The notes: generated by a model not told the origin, from the letters alone. Shown: positions 1 through 7,793, counted from the stretch's first letter. The stretch: 64,000 nucleotides of DNA from Candidatus Thiodictyon syntrophicum (GCF_002813775.1 NZ_CP020370.1:5915501-5979500); one strand, 5' to 3'. A program made the numbers and translations.

Positions 1-168
1 GCGCTCGATGAGGGCGTTGACGCAGTAGTTGAGGCTGCCGACGCTGACGCCGAGGACCTCGGAGAGGTGCCGTTGGCTGGCCTGCGGTTGCTCCGAGAGG
101 TGCTTGAGCAGGCGGTAGCGCATGTCGTCGCTGAGGTGACGGCGGACCTTGATGGCGGTGTCGGACAC
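1..168 (-). CDS. EPS-associated MarR-type regulator, copy A (3' end outside window)
   Basis: This is the N-terminal 56 codons of a winged-helix regulator. It starts at a GTG (complement of 166-168) and runs off the left edge. The visible protein (VSDTAIKVRRHLSDD..., then the [23 protein letters not shown] helix-turn-helix) is the same as the complete copy at 2197-2580. The family is known from exopolysaccharide loci as EPS-associated MarR regulators. That it regulates EPS here is inference. Whether this copy is intact cannot be judged from the window. Confidence 0.75.
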   Translation of the reverse strand, partial: MSDTAIKVRRHLSDDMRYRLLKHLSEQPQASQRHLSEVLGVSVGSLNYCVNALIER

Positions 169-458
169 GCTACCGCCCTACCGTGTCGGGACGGTACTCG
201 GGGCTTGGGGGCCGGCCGGCCGGCGGGGCGGGCCGAGAATTCATAGGATGAACGGCGATATATGACACCACAGTAGATTAGGGTCGGTCAATGGGCAGTG
301 CGGGCGATCGGTGGATGCTGCTTGAATCTGTGATCGGGTTCGCACTCTGGGGCGTCATGTCGGCAGGGAGGCTGGCGGCCACGCACCCTGGCGGTCACCC
401 GTCGCGGCCGGGGGGCCGCTCCTACGGCGTCGGTGCGGGCATGGGCCTTGATCAAGAT
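1..458. repeat. 458-bp direct repeat, copy 1 (MarR 5' end plus leader)
   Basis: This stretch matches 2413-2870 almost base for base at a fixed offset of 2412. It includes the 5' part of the MarR gene, the conserved leader (tandem GGCCGGCC, then GAATTCATAGGATGAAC) and a hairpin of the GTCGCGGCCGGGGGGCCGC type. The match ends inside a TGATCA-core motif, where the two copies diverge. Confidence 0.85.
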
Positions 459-567
459 TCCGGCCGCTTGGGCTCGGCGGGTGCGTGGTCAGGCCATCTT
501 GGCCTGACACCTTCAGGGCTGGAAGCCCTGACTACGTACGGCGCTGGCCGGGATGATGATCAAGGCC
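444..567. repeat. Motif-bounded hairpin cassette, type 2, orientation 1
   Basis: A TGATCA-core motif at 444-465 and its inverted copy at 546-567 enclose two hairpins, CAGGCCATCTTGGCCTG and CAGGGCTGGAAGCCCTG. The same cassette lies in the same orientation at 20809-20932 and in the opposite orientation at 1786-1909. No coding sequence is seen. Confidence 0.75.
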
Positions 568-613
568 CGGGCCGGCCTCGATCGTCGTTCCGACCGGAAC
601 CGAGCCAACGCCC

Positions 614-686
614 GTAGGGTGCGCCGTGCGCACCCGGTAGCCTGTGAACTGCGCGGACGTTCCAGGTGCGCGCGGCGCACCCTACG
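614..686. repeat. Inverted repeat, GTAGGGTGCGC type
   Basis: The arms GTAGGGTGCGCCGTGCGCAC and GTGCGCGCGGCGCACCCTAC can form a long stem with a ~30-nt loop. The same hairpin class recurs at 35417-35507. This kind of sequence is a common intergenic repeat in gammaproteobacteria. It has no evident gene. Confidence 0.7.
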
Positions 687-929
687 CGTTCGTTGGCCGG
701 AGCGATGATCTAAGGCCTGCGGGCCTGGGCTTCGAGTCCGGCGGGCAGGTAGGCCGGCGAGCTTATGCGTGCTGTTGCGGAAGTTCTGGGCTTGATCATG
801 AGTCCGGCCGCGATGTGGCCGCGACGGATGTCACCCTCGAGGTGGCCGGAGTAGTGATCGCGGCCGACGTTCCGTACCTTGACCGGCCTTGGTCATCCTG
901 TCGGCCACCGAACTGACCGCGAGGCCGTT

Positions 930-988
930 GGTCCGCACAGCGGACGCTACGGAGCGCGGCCTTACCGTAGGGTCCGCTGTGCGGGCCA
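930..988. repeat. Inverted repeat, GGTCCGCACAGCGGAC type
   Basis: The arms GGTCCGCACAGCGGAC and GTCCGCTGTGCGGGCC are separated by ~25 nt. Near-perfect relatives are at 6502-6559 and 9391-9448. The surrounding gap (689-1048) holds further TGATCA-core motifs but no recognisable gene. Confidence 0.7.
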
Positions 989-1048
989 CTCGCCGCGGGC
1001 CGGAGTGATGATCATGGCCTTTGATCCAACCCTGGTCGATGACGGCGC

Positions 1049-1233
1049 GGCCTCGATCATCATTCCGGCCACCGGGAGCGCCGCACCCCAGTGCGGCGCG
1101 GCCTATCCGCAGAACGCAACGCCGCGGTCGCTCGCGAGGCCGCGCCGCACTGGGGTGCGGCGCTCCCGGCGTCCGCGCGGGCTTAAGCGCGTGCGCTCGC
1201 CGGTGCGGCTTGGCCGGGGTGATGATCAAGGCC
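1049..1233. repeat. Motif-bounded hairpin cassette, type 1, orientation 1
   Basis: A 185-bp unit is bounded by a TGATCA-core motif (1049-1070) and its inverted copy (1212-1233). Inside, the arms GGGAGCGCCGCACCCCAGTG and CACTGGGGTGCGGCGCTCCC span 1074-1167. Reverse-complementing the whole unit gives the sequence at 2857-3040 with only a few mismatches. Confidence 0.8.
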
Positions 1234-1254
1234 GACGGCGCATACGCCGTGGTT

Positions 1255-1358
1255 GGTGCTGCCGATACTGATGCCCAGTATTTCGGCCAGGTCGCGCTGG
1301 GTGGCTGGGGGTAGGCCGCCAGGTGCTTGATGACGCGATAGTGGCGCTTTTCGGTCAC
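1255..1358 (-). pseudogene. Degenerate MarR-type regulator fragment, divergent paralog
   Basis: The reading frame starting at 1358 (MTEKRHYRVIKHLAAYPQPP) matches the N-terminus of the EPS-associated MarR family. The rest of the helix-turn-helix (LAEILGISIGSTN-like) is only found after a frame change near 1300. The sequence diverges from the other copies in the window, so it is not a recent duplicate of them. It breaks off at a TGATCA-core motif near 1240. It is presumably non-functional. Confidence 0.5.
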
Positions 1359-1374
1359 GGCAGCGGGGGTTTGT

Positions 1375-1785
1375 CAGGCTACCGCCCTACCGTGTCGTGC
1401 CGGTATCTGTGGCGGGGGCTGATGACTACCTTGGGCACTGTACTTGTTCAGCGCCTGAATCTCATCATGGGACCATGAATGGCGGCCAATAATCAAGTCT
1501 GGGTCTTCAAGGGGATGCGATCCGAATTGATGTGGTCGTTGGCATTGGCGCTTGGCTTCGGCCTGGTCCAGGGCACTTGGGGTTTGCTGTTGGCCGCGGG
1601 CTGGGGTGGTGTTCTGCTTGCTGTTTCCGGCGCTTAAGGCGCGGGGCTGGCTGAGCGGTAGCGTCAGTGGCGCTGAGTTCCGGCATCCTGCCCTTGACTG
1701 CCGTGCCATTGTGCCGGCCGCTGGGAGCGCTGCACCCCAGTGCGGCGCAACGAGCTTGCTGGTGAGCGCGGCGGCGCGTCCCGCG
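1375..1785. other. Gap with no recognisable gene
   Basis: Open frames exist on both strands here, but none shows a family I recognise or a convincing ribosome binding site. The minus-strand stretch at about 1390-1530 is less GC-rich than its surroundings and could be a decayed gene tail. A half hairpin of the CACCCCAGTGCGGCG type lies at 1733-1748. Confidence 0.4.
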
Positions 1786-1909
1786 GGCCTTGATCATAGT
1801 CCCGGCTAGCGGCGTGCGTCGTCAGGGCTTCCAGCCCTGACGCTGTCAGGCCAAGATGGCCTGACTACGCACCCGGCGAGCCCAAATGGCCGGAATCTTG
1901 ATCGAGGCC
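1786..1909. repeat. Motif-bounded hairpin cassette, type 2, orientation 2
   Basis: The ends are a TGATCA-core motif (1786-1806) and its inverted copy (1888-1909). The two interior hairpins occur in reverse order and on the opposite strand compared with 444-567, so the whole cassette is inverted relative to that copy and to 20809-20932. Confidence 0.75.
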
Positions 1910-2088
1910 CGTCCCGCGGGTCGGCTGGGGGCTTCGAGCATTGATCCGGCGGATCCCGGCTGGCGCTCGTCGCGGCCGGGGGGCTGCTCCTACGGCGTGG
2001 GAGCGGGCCCCCGGGCGCGACGGGTGGCTGCGACGATGATCAAGGGCAGTTGGGCCTTGATCATCGTGCCGGCATCGGCCCCGGCAAT

Positions 2089-2155
2089 GTAGGTCGCCCT
2101 TCAGGGTGATCGCCCGGCAGCACGGGGGGTCCGGTCGCCTTGAAGGGCGACCTAC
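2089..2155. repeat. Inverted repeat, GTAGGTCGCCCTTCAGGGCGA type
   Basis: The left arm GTAGGTCGCCCTTCAGGG pairs with the right arm ending GAAGGGCGACCTAC. The left arm also contains a short internal palindrome. A close relative is at 9497-9562 and a minimal form at 4348-4373. The interval 1910-2088 holds two more TGATCA-core motifs and a GTCGCGGCC-type hairpin. Confidence 0.7.
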
Positions 2156-2196
2156 ACCTGCCCGTGGCCGGGAGCATCCTGCGGGGCCGCTGACGG

Positions 2197-2580
2197 CTAA
2201 TCGCTGACGGCTTCCCCAGCGGGCGCTTGGGCGGCGGCGACCTCGGAGCGGAGTTGGGCGATCTCGTGTTCCAGCGCCTCATACTCCTCCAGCTTGCGCT
2301 GCAGAAAGCGCATGGCGATGCGGGTCTTGGCTTCGATGCCGCTGGGGGTCAGGAGGTAGGCGTAGGCGAGCTTGTTGTGGCTGTTCCGGAAGTTGGTGGC
2401 CTTGACCCAACCGCGCTCGATGAGGGCGTTGACGCAGTAGTTGAGGCTGCCGACGCTGACGCCGAGGACCTCGGAGAGGTGCCGTTGGCTGGCCTGCGGT
2501 TGCTCCGAGAGGTGCTTGAGCAGGCGGTAGCGCATGTCGTCGCTGAGGTGACGGCGGACCTTGATGGCGGTGTCGGACAC
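2197..2580 (-). CDS. EPS-associated MarR-type transcriptional regulator, copy B (intact)
   Basis: This complete 127-residue winged-helix protein begins at GTG (2578-2580) behind a GGTAGGGCGG stretch. The winged helix covers about residues 10-80, with the recognition region [25 protein letters not shown]. It ends in a short coiled coil ([22 protein letters not shown]). The family is associated with exopolysaccharide clusters. Its target here is unknown. It has no partner gene downstream on the minus strand, only hairpin cassettes, unlike the copies at 10387, 12279 and 13914. Confidence 0.85.
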   Translation of the reverse strand: MSDTAIKVRRHLSDDMRYRLLKHLSEQPQASQRHLSEVLGVSVGSLNYCVNALIERGWVKATNFRNSHNKLAYAYLLTPSGIEAKTRIAMRFLQRKLEEYEALEHEIAQLRSEVAAAQAPAGEAVSD

Positions 2581-2870
2581 GCTACCGCCCTACCGTGACG
2601 GGACGGTACTCGGGGCTTGGGGGCCGGCCGGCCGGCGGGGCGGGCCGAGAATTCATAGGATGAACGGCGATATATAACACCACAGTCGATTAGGGTCGGT
2701 CAATGGGCAGTGCGGGCGATTGGTGGATGCTGCTTGACTCTGTGATCGGGTTCGCACTCTGGGGCGTCATGTCGGCAGGGAGGCTGGCGGCCACGCACCC
2801 TGGCGGTCACCCGTCGCGGCCGGGGGGCCGCTCCTACGGCGTCGGTGCGGGCATGGGCCTTGATCATCAC
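2413..2870. repeat. 458-bp direct repeat, copy 2
   Basis: This is the second copy of the 1-458 repeat. It overlaps the start of MarR copy B and extends upstream through the leader into a GTCGCGGCC hairpin. The match to copy 1 ends within the TGATCA-core motif at 2857-2877. Confidence 0.85.
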
Positions 2871-3040
2871 CCCGGCCACGCCGCACCGGCGAGCGCACGC
2901 GATTAAGCCCGCGCGGACGCTGGGAGCGCCGCACCCCAGTGCGGCGCGGCCTCGCGAGCGACCGCGGCGTTGCGTTCCGCGGATAGGCCGCGCCGCACTG
3001 GGGTGCGGCGCTCCCGGTGGCAGGAGTGATGATCAAGGCC
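2857..3040. repeat. Motif-bounded hairpin cassette, type 1, orientation 2
   Basis: This 184-bp unit has inverted terminal TGATCA-core motifs and a large GGGAGCGCCGCACCCC hairpin. It is the reverse complement of 1049-1233, including the asymmetric spacer (GCCGCACCGGCGAGCGCACG). The orientation difference is therefore real and not an effect of internal symmetry. Confidence 0.8.
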
Positions 3041-3296
3041 CGGAAAGGCCGTGATCGTTAATCCGGCCAGATCCCGGCTGGCACTCGTCGCGGCCGGGGG
3101 GCTGCTCCTACGGCGTCGGAGCGGCCCCTGGCCGCGACGGGTTGCTGCGACGACGGGTGGCCGGAATCGTGATCAAGGCGCGGCCGGGCCGCGCTGGGGT
3201 GCGGCGCTCCCGGTTGTTCGGCCTGACGGCTGAGCGGCACGCCCCGCTGAGCGCAGGTCGCTGGTCCGCACGGCGAACCCTGCGGGTTGGCGCGTG
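3041..3296. repeat. 3' flank shared by the two DUF4351 nuclease copies
   Basis: This block lies directly downstream (minus strand) of the nuclease gene at 3297-4277. It recurs at 17893-18102 behind the second nuclease copy. It contains two TGATCA-core motifs and a GTCGCGGCCGGGG hairpin. In the second copy most of that hairpin is missing. The end adjoining the gene retains a GGTCCGCAC-type half hairpin. Confidence 0.75.
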
Positions 3297-4277
3297 TCAG
3301 TGGAGCACCTCGTCGAGGGTCTGGGCGGTCAGGATTAGGTCGGACCATTCCAACAGGGTCTCGGGGTCGGCGCCCGCGATGCGCTCGCGCACCGCGTCGG
3401 TGGGCGGACCGAACTTGCGGGCGATCTGGCGCAGGAGGATGGCGACCTCGCCCTCTTTGCGGCCCTCTTTGCGGCCCTCTTTGCGGCCCTCTTTGCGGCC
3501 TTTCTGAATCCCGATGCGCTCGGCAGTGGTCACGTATTGCATGTGCTCGGCTTCCTCTATCGCTTGGATACAACGATGGTAGTCTTCTTCCAAGGCGTCG
3601 GGCAACGCTAACACCCAGTCGATAAAGGCGTAAAGGCTCAAGATGTCGTCGCGCTCCAGCCCCCGTCGATAGAGTCGGCGGGTCAGGCCGATCTTGTGTG
3701 CGAGGCGCGCGGGCGGGTCGCGGCGGGTGGCGATGGCCGCCAGGTGCGCCAACGCGACCAGCGCAAAGGGATTGGCGCTGGTCTCCAGTTCGGTCACTCG
3801 GTCGCGGTAGTCCAGCAGCTTGATGCTGGGGAACTCCAAGACCGCCCGGCAGCCCCACAGCGCCTGCTCGTAGCGCGCGGGGCGCCAGTCGGGATGATCG
3901 TCCGTCAGCACCACGAAGGTGGCGACCGGGCGGTTGTAGCGATCCGTCAGGCGCGAGTGGTAGGTGTACAGGCGCTTCGGGAAGTCCGCCTCCCGGTTGC
4001 CTTGCACCTCGGTATGGATCAATACCCAGGTCTCCGCTCCGCTGCGCCGCCAGACTTTGATCAGCTTGTCCACATGGCGGCGTCCCACGACCGCGCGCCG
4101 GGTGACCTTCTGCAGCTCTTTGTCGAGAAATTCATGCCCGCGCGACCAGTCGATCTCGGCGGCGGCCAGGGGGAAGAAAAACTCGAGGAACTGCCGATGC
4201 CAGCGGTCGAGCACGTCCTTCCAGGGCGTGTCGTAGTCGGCGCGCCGGGCGGTGGACGGGGGTGGTTGTTTCGGCAT
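3297..4277 (-). CDS. Rpn-like PD-(D/E)XK nuclease/putative transposase with DUF4351 tail
   Basis: This 326-residue protein starts at ATG 4275-4277 (MPKQPPPSTARR). Its core has VDKLIKVWRRSGAETWVLIHTEVQG, a D...E-x-Q pattern as in Rpn-family recombination-promoting nucleases. A basic linker of four EGRK units at about residues 260-278 leads into a DUF4351-like tail (LLRQIARKFGPPTDAVRERI...TLDEVL). The protein is ~95% identical by eye to the one at 18103-19047, mainly differing in linker length. The cellular role of the family is not settled, but Rpn proteins cut DNA and raise recombination. The gene stands alone, with cassettes on both sides. Confidence 0.8.
   Translation of the reverse strand: MPKQPPPSTARRADYDTPWKDVLDRWHRQFLEFFFPLAAAEIDWSRGHEFLDKELQKVTRRAVVGRRHVDKLIKVWRRSGAETWVLIHTEVQGNREADFPKRLYTYHSRLTDRYNRPVATFVVLTDDHPDWRPARYEQALWGCRAVLEFPSIKLLDYRDRVTELETSANPFALVALAHLAAIATRRDPPARLAHKIGLTRRLYRRGLERDDILSLYAFIDWVLALPDALEEDYHRCIQAIEEAEHMQYVTTAERIGIQKGRKEGRKEGRKEGRKEGEVAILLRQIARKFGPPTDAVRERIAGADPETLLEWSDLILTAQTLDEVLH
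3451..3498. repeat. 12-bp tandem repeat encoding EGRK
   Basis: Four near-identical units of CCCTCTTTGCGG lie inside the nuclease gene. They keep the frame and lengthen a charged linker. The paralog at 18103 has a single unit at this place, so copy number differs between duplicates. Confidence 0.85.
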
Positions 4278-4298
4278 TGGTTGGGTGATGAGCGACGC

Positions 4299-4386
4299 GG
4301 CCTTGATCATGACTCCGGCCGCCCGGGCGGCGGTTGGTGCCCCGCTGTAGGTCGGCCTTCAGGCCGACCTACAAACCGGTGGCCGG
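4299..4386. repeat. Hairpin cassette whose right-hand motif is split by the intron
   Basis: A TGATCA-core motif at 4299-4320 is followed by the hairpin GTAGGTCGGCCTTCAGGCCG (from 4350) and then by GGCCGG at 4381-4386. Removing 4387-5217 joins that GGCCGG to GATTATGATCAAGGCC (5218-5233). This recreates an inverted motif nearly identical to the one at 20911-20932. Confidence 0.8.
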
Positions 4387-5217
4387 GTCGGGTAGCCAGG
4401 CGACGTTACCGCCACCCAGCCCCCTAAGAACCGTGCTTGCGACTTTCACCGCACACGGCTCAAGCCTTGATAAGCCCCAGTGACAGAGCCGGCCGTTCGG
4501 CCTTCGCGATACCAATTTGCAGCCCTCGTACCGTTCGGTGTACCTTGGCGTGCGCCAATCCACTTTGCAGTCGGTGGCTGCACCAATAGCAGAAGCTATC
4601 ATCATTTGCTTTGCCGCCGTTGTGAGAGTTCTACAAATGTTCTCGCGATTCAAGACCAACTGGAAGTCTGCCCCCTTTCGGGTGAAGCAATGTTTCAGCC
4701 CCTATCCGCGTCGTTACAACCCGGCGTTCGCTTTCTCCAGTCTCCTTTACCCGCCTCCCCAACAGTTCCTCTTGCGATTCACCTGCCCTCAGTTGGGCGG
4801 CAAGACGGGCTTACCACGTTCCGCATAAATGACAGAGAGGGTTAGGTGTCGACTCTAACTCGGTGGAGCAACATTCTCGTGCGATCAATAATTAAGATCG
4901 CATCCTGTCCACTTGCCTTTTGGCCACTGCCTATCAGCATCTTTGGCAGTTTCTTGATCACGGGTCTTATGTCGATTCACATGTGTTCACCATACCTCTC
5001 AGCCTAGCCTCCTACCGCATGATGCTTGCAGTGTTGGTCGCCCTCACGGGCTCGTCTTACCCTTTCGGGCGGAGTACATTGTCAGAGCAGCTTCACACCG
5101 GACCGTTACCAGTCCCGCATGTGCTCTTAGGCTACGACGGGAGAAACCGTCGGTTCTATCAGGTCGCATCCAAGCGACCGCCAGTAGAACAATCACTTAC
5201 GCGACTTCGTGTCGCAC
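4387..5217 (-). mobile_element. Group II intron without reverse transcriptase ORF
   Basis: Read on the minus strand, the element begins GTGCGACACG (5217 downward), the bacterial group II 5' consensus. It ends ...GGCTACCCGAC at 4387. A canonical 34-nt domain V is at 4461-4428. Domain I candidates fit: a TGATCAAG (4960-4953) complementary to exon CTTGATCA, and AATTAT (4893-4888) in the loop of a GCGATC/GATCGC hairpin, matching five of six bases of exon ATAATC. They are the right order for EBS2 and EBS1. At 831 nt it is too short to hold a maturase, and no RT motif is seen. Mobility would need a protein supplied in trans. The base composition is clearly more AT-rich than the flanks. Confidence 0.85.
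4428..4461 (-). ncRNA. Group II intron domain V
   Basis: The 34-nt hairpin starts GAGCCGTGTGCGGTGAAAG and ends TCGCAAGCACGGTTC on the minus strand. It has the GAAA tetraloop and the paired GAGCCGTG/CACGGTTC arms of domain V. It is followed by a domain VI-like stem up to the 3' splice site at 4387. Confidence 0.88.
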
Positions 5218-5342
5218 GATTATGATCAAGGCCGCTGATGGCTGCTAGCGGACGGCTGAAAGCCGCTAGCCTGGCCCCGGGGTGCAGCGGCGGCAGCGTC
5301 CGTACCGACCCCGGCCAACAGCCTCCGCGGGGTAGTCAGCAC

Positions 5343-6305
5343 TCAATGGTCACGACGGGGGTGTTGCGTCAGCCAGGCTTCGATGATCGCGGGATCGAGA
5401 CCTTCCAGCCGGTCCTCGGGGGCGAGCCCGCGCAGGCGCTCCTCCAGAAGGAGCCCGAGCAGGCGCTCCTCGGGGGTGAGTTCGCGCAGCCGATCCTCTG
5501 CCACCAGGCGATCCAGGAACATCTTCAGGTGCTTGGGGTCGCTCAGGACGTCCTCCATCAGGTCCCGCATCGCTTCGCGTTTGAAATCCTCAACGGTGTA
5601 AGCCATGTCGGTCTCCAGGCCAAAGTCTTTGGCCAGTTGGTCGCGCAGGAAGATGCCGATACTGCTGCGCGGACGATAGTGGGTCAAGCCGTACTGGGTT
5701 TGAGCGCTGGCGTGTGCAAAGAGTCCCCAAGGGGCGTTGCGCGGCTGCTTTGCCAAGCTGTCCAGCACGATGAGGCGCACCGGTAGTGCGCCCACCGCAA
5801 GATCATAGACCCCGGGACAGGCGGTCGCGCGACAGGTGCCGACCGGCAGTTGGCGCATCAGTTGGCGCGGCTGGCGGGTGGCGACGGCGTAGCGGCGAAA
5901 GTCGCGCGCCGGCAGCAGCGGGTAGGCGCCGGCGGGTTCGGCCAGCGACTCATCCGCCGTTCGTGCGCCGCGGTGGGCGGCGCGCAGCGAGGCTAGTTTA
6001 CGATAGGTCACGTAGTGGCTGATGAGTTCTTCCAGCGCCCAGGCATTGAACGGCTCGGCCGCGGATTTATAGCTCAGCAGGTTGTGGGCGGCCAGATTGT
6101 CAAAGCCATCGGGGAGCCCGTTCACGGCCTCTGGATCGGCGGCCGCACCCGCCGCGCCGCGCCGTTCGATGATGAGGATGTCGAGTCGTTGGCTCTTCAA
6201 CGACAACTCCTCTTCCATGGCCACCGACCAGGGGCGGCCGACGAACAGGTCGGTCAGCAGGATGCCGAGCCAGCGGTGCCAGGGTTTGGGAGGGCGTTTG
6301 TCCAC
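5343..6305 (-). CDS. Rpn-like protein with 9-residue LAPEERLRG repeats, short form (3 units)
   Basis: The 320-residue protein starts at GTG 6303-6305 (VDKRPPKPWHRWLG), the start shared by the other copies. The N-terminal ~200 residues contain RLDILIIERR...HNLLSYKS, which may be a PD-(D/E)XK nuclease core. The identification is by pattern only. A second conserved block (AYTVEDFKREAMRDLMEDVL) leads to three degenerate 9-residue repeats and the tail LDPAIIEAWLTQHPRRDH. This copy lacks an adjacent MarR partner. Upstream are hairpin cassettes, so a promoter is not evident. Confidence 0.65.
   Translation of the reverse strand: MDKRPPKPWHRWLGILLTDLFVGRPWSVAMEEELSLKSQRLDILIIERRGAAGAAADPEAVNGLPDGFDNLAAHNLLSYKSAAEPFNAWALEELISHYVTYRKLASLRAAHRGARTADESLAEPAGAYPLLPARDFRRYAVATRQPRQLMRQLPVGTCRATACPGVYDLAVGALPVRLIVLDSLAKQPRNAPWGLFAHASAQTQYGLTHYRPRSSIGIFLRDQLAKDFGLETDMAYTVEDFKREAMRDLMEDVLSDPKHLKMFLDRLVAEDRLRELTPEERLLGLLLEERLRGLAPEDRLEGLDPAIIEAWLTQHPRRDH
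5400..5480. repeat. 27-bp coding tandem repeat, 3 units
   Basis: Units encode LTPEERLLG, LLLEERLRG and LAPEDRLEG. They are the most diverged and fewest of the five arrays in the window. Confidence 0.75.
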
Positions 6306-6782
6306 GGATGGCGTTTGGTCGCGGGCCTCGATCACAATTCCGGCCACTGCCAACGCGCAGTACCGTGGGGTGGACAAGCACAGCGCGGCCCACCAACGGC
6401 GGCGCGGGATTCGGTGGACTTCGCTCCCGCTCGTCCACCCTACCGGCCTCCGTTTGGGCCTTGGTCATAAACTTGGCCACCTCGCGTTCTGCGCGGTTGT
6501 TGGTCCGCACAGCGGACCCTACGGATCGCGGTCTTACCGTAGGGTCCGCTGTGCGGACCAGCGGATGGGCGGGCCGATCGCGACCGACCGGAACGACGAT
6601 CAAGATCGTCAGTAATCAAGAGGCTATCAGGGACAGACCACGTTTAGTTGCGGGGCAGCGCGGGCGTTTCAGCCTCGGAGAATAGGCCCGGTCTGGGGTG
6701 CATCGGCCGTCCCCTGTGGCAGCAAAGGCCGCAAGGTCAGGTCTCCCATCGCACGCTTGATTTGTCCCGGCATTCGGCGGAT
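6306..6782. repeat. Intergenic hairpin cluster
   Basis: TGATCA-core or related motifs occur near 6321-6346, 6455-6477 and 6582-6606. Between the last two is the near-perfect inverted repeat GGTCCGCACAGCGGACCCTA / TAGGGTCCGCTGTGCGGACC at 6502-6559. No gene is recognised between 6606 and 6782. Confidence 0.65.
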
Positions 6783-7793
6783 TCATCGCCCGTCGGTCTC
6801 CGCGAAGACCTCCTCCAGACGGGTGGCGGTGAGCACCCGCGCGGACCAGCACCGTAGGGCGTCGGCGTTGGCCTGTTGCACGCGCTTGGTCACCGCATCG
6901 ACGGGTGGGCCAAACTTGAGTGTGAGCAGTTGCAACAGGATCGCCGCGGCTTCTTCCTGACGCCCTTCCTGACGCCCTTCCTGACGCCCTTCCTGACGCC
7001 CCTCCTGACGCCCCTCCTGGATCCCTTCTTCCCGTGCTTCCCGCAACAGCGTGATCTCATCGCGCACCGCGCGCTCGCGCACGAAGGCCAGGCGCCTCGC
7101 CTCCTCGTCGGCGCTGAGCCGACGGACGCGGCTCAGCGCCGCTTGAATCGGGGGATGTTGGATCGCGGCCATCGTGATCTCCTCGCGCCAATGCTCGAAA
7201 AACGTCACCCAGGCCGACAGCGGCCCGGCAGCCAGCCCCAATCGATCGGCCTTGCGCAGTTCGATCAGGTTCAGTTGCAGCAGACGCCCCAAGGTGACCT
7301 CGGGCTGTCCTTGGTCACGCATCTCGAAGCGCCATACCGCTTGCCCGCACTGCGCGGGGGTGGCGTCGAACAGATCGAAGTCCAGCAGATGGATTCCGAC
7401 CGCGGCGCGTAGTTCCCCATAGTCCTCGCCTGCGACCAACTGCCGGCTCAGGGTGCGCGCGAGATAGAACAGCCCGCGCTGGCGCCAGGCGCCATGGCGA
7501 CGGATCTGGATCTCGACGTTGTAACAGTGGCCCGCGGCATCGCGCGCGAGCACGTCGAGGATGATGTACTTGCCGCGCAACTCTTCCGCGTTGATGGTGG
7601 GGTTCAGCACCTCCACCGCCGTGATCTGGGGCAGGTCCGGGCGCAGGTCGTTGATCAGGGCCACCAACAGGTCGGGATCCTCGCCGAACAGCCGCTTGAA
7701 GACATAGTCATTCTTGGGGTCGAGCAGCTCCGGCGCGGGGTTGGGTCGCCCGGTGCGCAGGTCAAGGTGTCTCCCAGACTGTTGGTTCGACAT
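6783..7793 (-). CDS. Rpn family recombination-promoting nuclease/putative transposase
   Basis: This 336-residue protein opens with NDYVFKRLFGEDPDLLVALIND, typical of PD-(D/E)XK family transposase domains. The catalytic pattern appears as YIILDVLARDAAGHCYNVEIQ (D...E-x-Q). A run of five to six QEGR units (about residues 255-280) separates the core from a DUF4351-like tail (ILLQLLTLKFGPPVDAVTKRV). It belongs to a different Rpn subfamily from the genes at 3297 and 18103 but has the same architecture. Upstream on the same strand is the wecB remnant at 7810-8099. Confidence 0.85.
   Translation of the reverse strand: MSNQQSGRHLDLRTGRPNPAPELLDPKNDYVFKRLFGEDPDLLVALINDLRPDLPQITAVEVLNPTINAEELRGKYIILDVLARDAAGHCYNVEIQIRRHGAWRQRGLFYLARTLSRQLVAGEDYGELRAAVGIHLLDFDLFDATPAQCGQAVWRFEMRDQGQPEVTLGRLLQLNLIELRKADRLGLAAGPLSAWVTFFEHWREEITMAAIQHPPIQAALSRVRRLSADEEARRLAFVRERAVRDEITLLREAREEGIQEGRQEGRQEGRQEGRQEGRQEEAAAILLQLLTLKFGPPVDAVTKRVQQANADALRCWSARVLTATRLEEVFAETDGR
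6953..7018. repeat. 12-bp tandem repeat encoding EGRQ
   Basis: Five to six units of CTTCCTGACGCC (two later ones CTCCTGACGCCC) occur inside the nuclease gene at the same linker position as the EGRK repeat of 3297-4277. Two nuclease subfamilies thus carry unrelated 12-bp repeats with a similar peptide product. Confidence 0.8.

Noticed and set aside
4369-4659. Minus-strand frame of 96 residues within the group II intron as a possible maturase
   Set aside because: No RT or X-domain motif is present, and it overlaps domain V and the 3' splice site.
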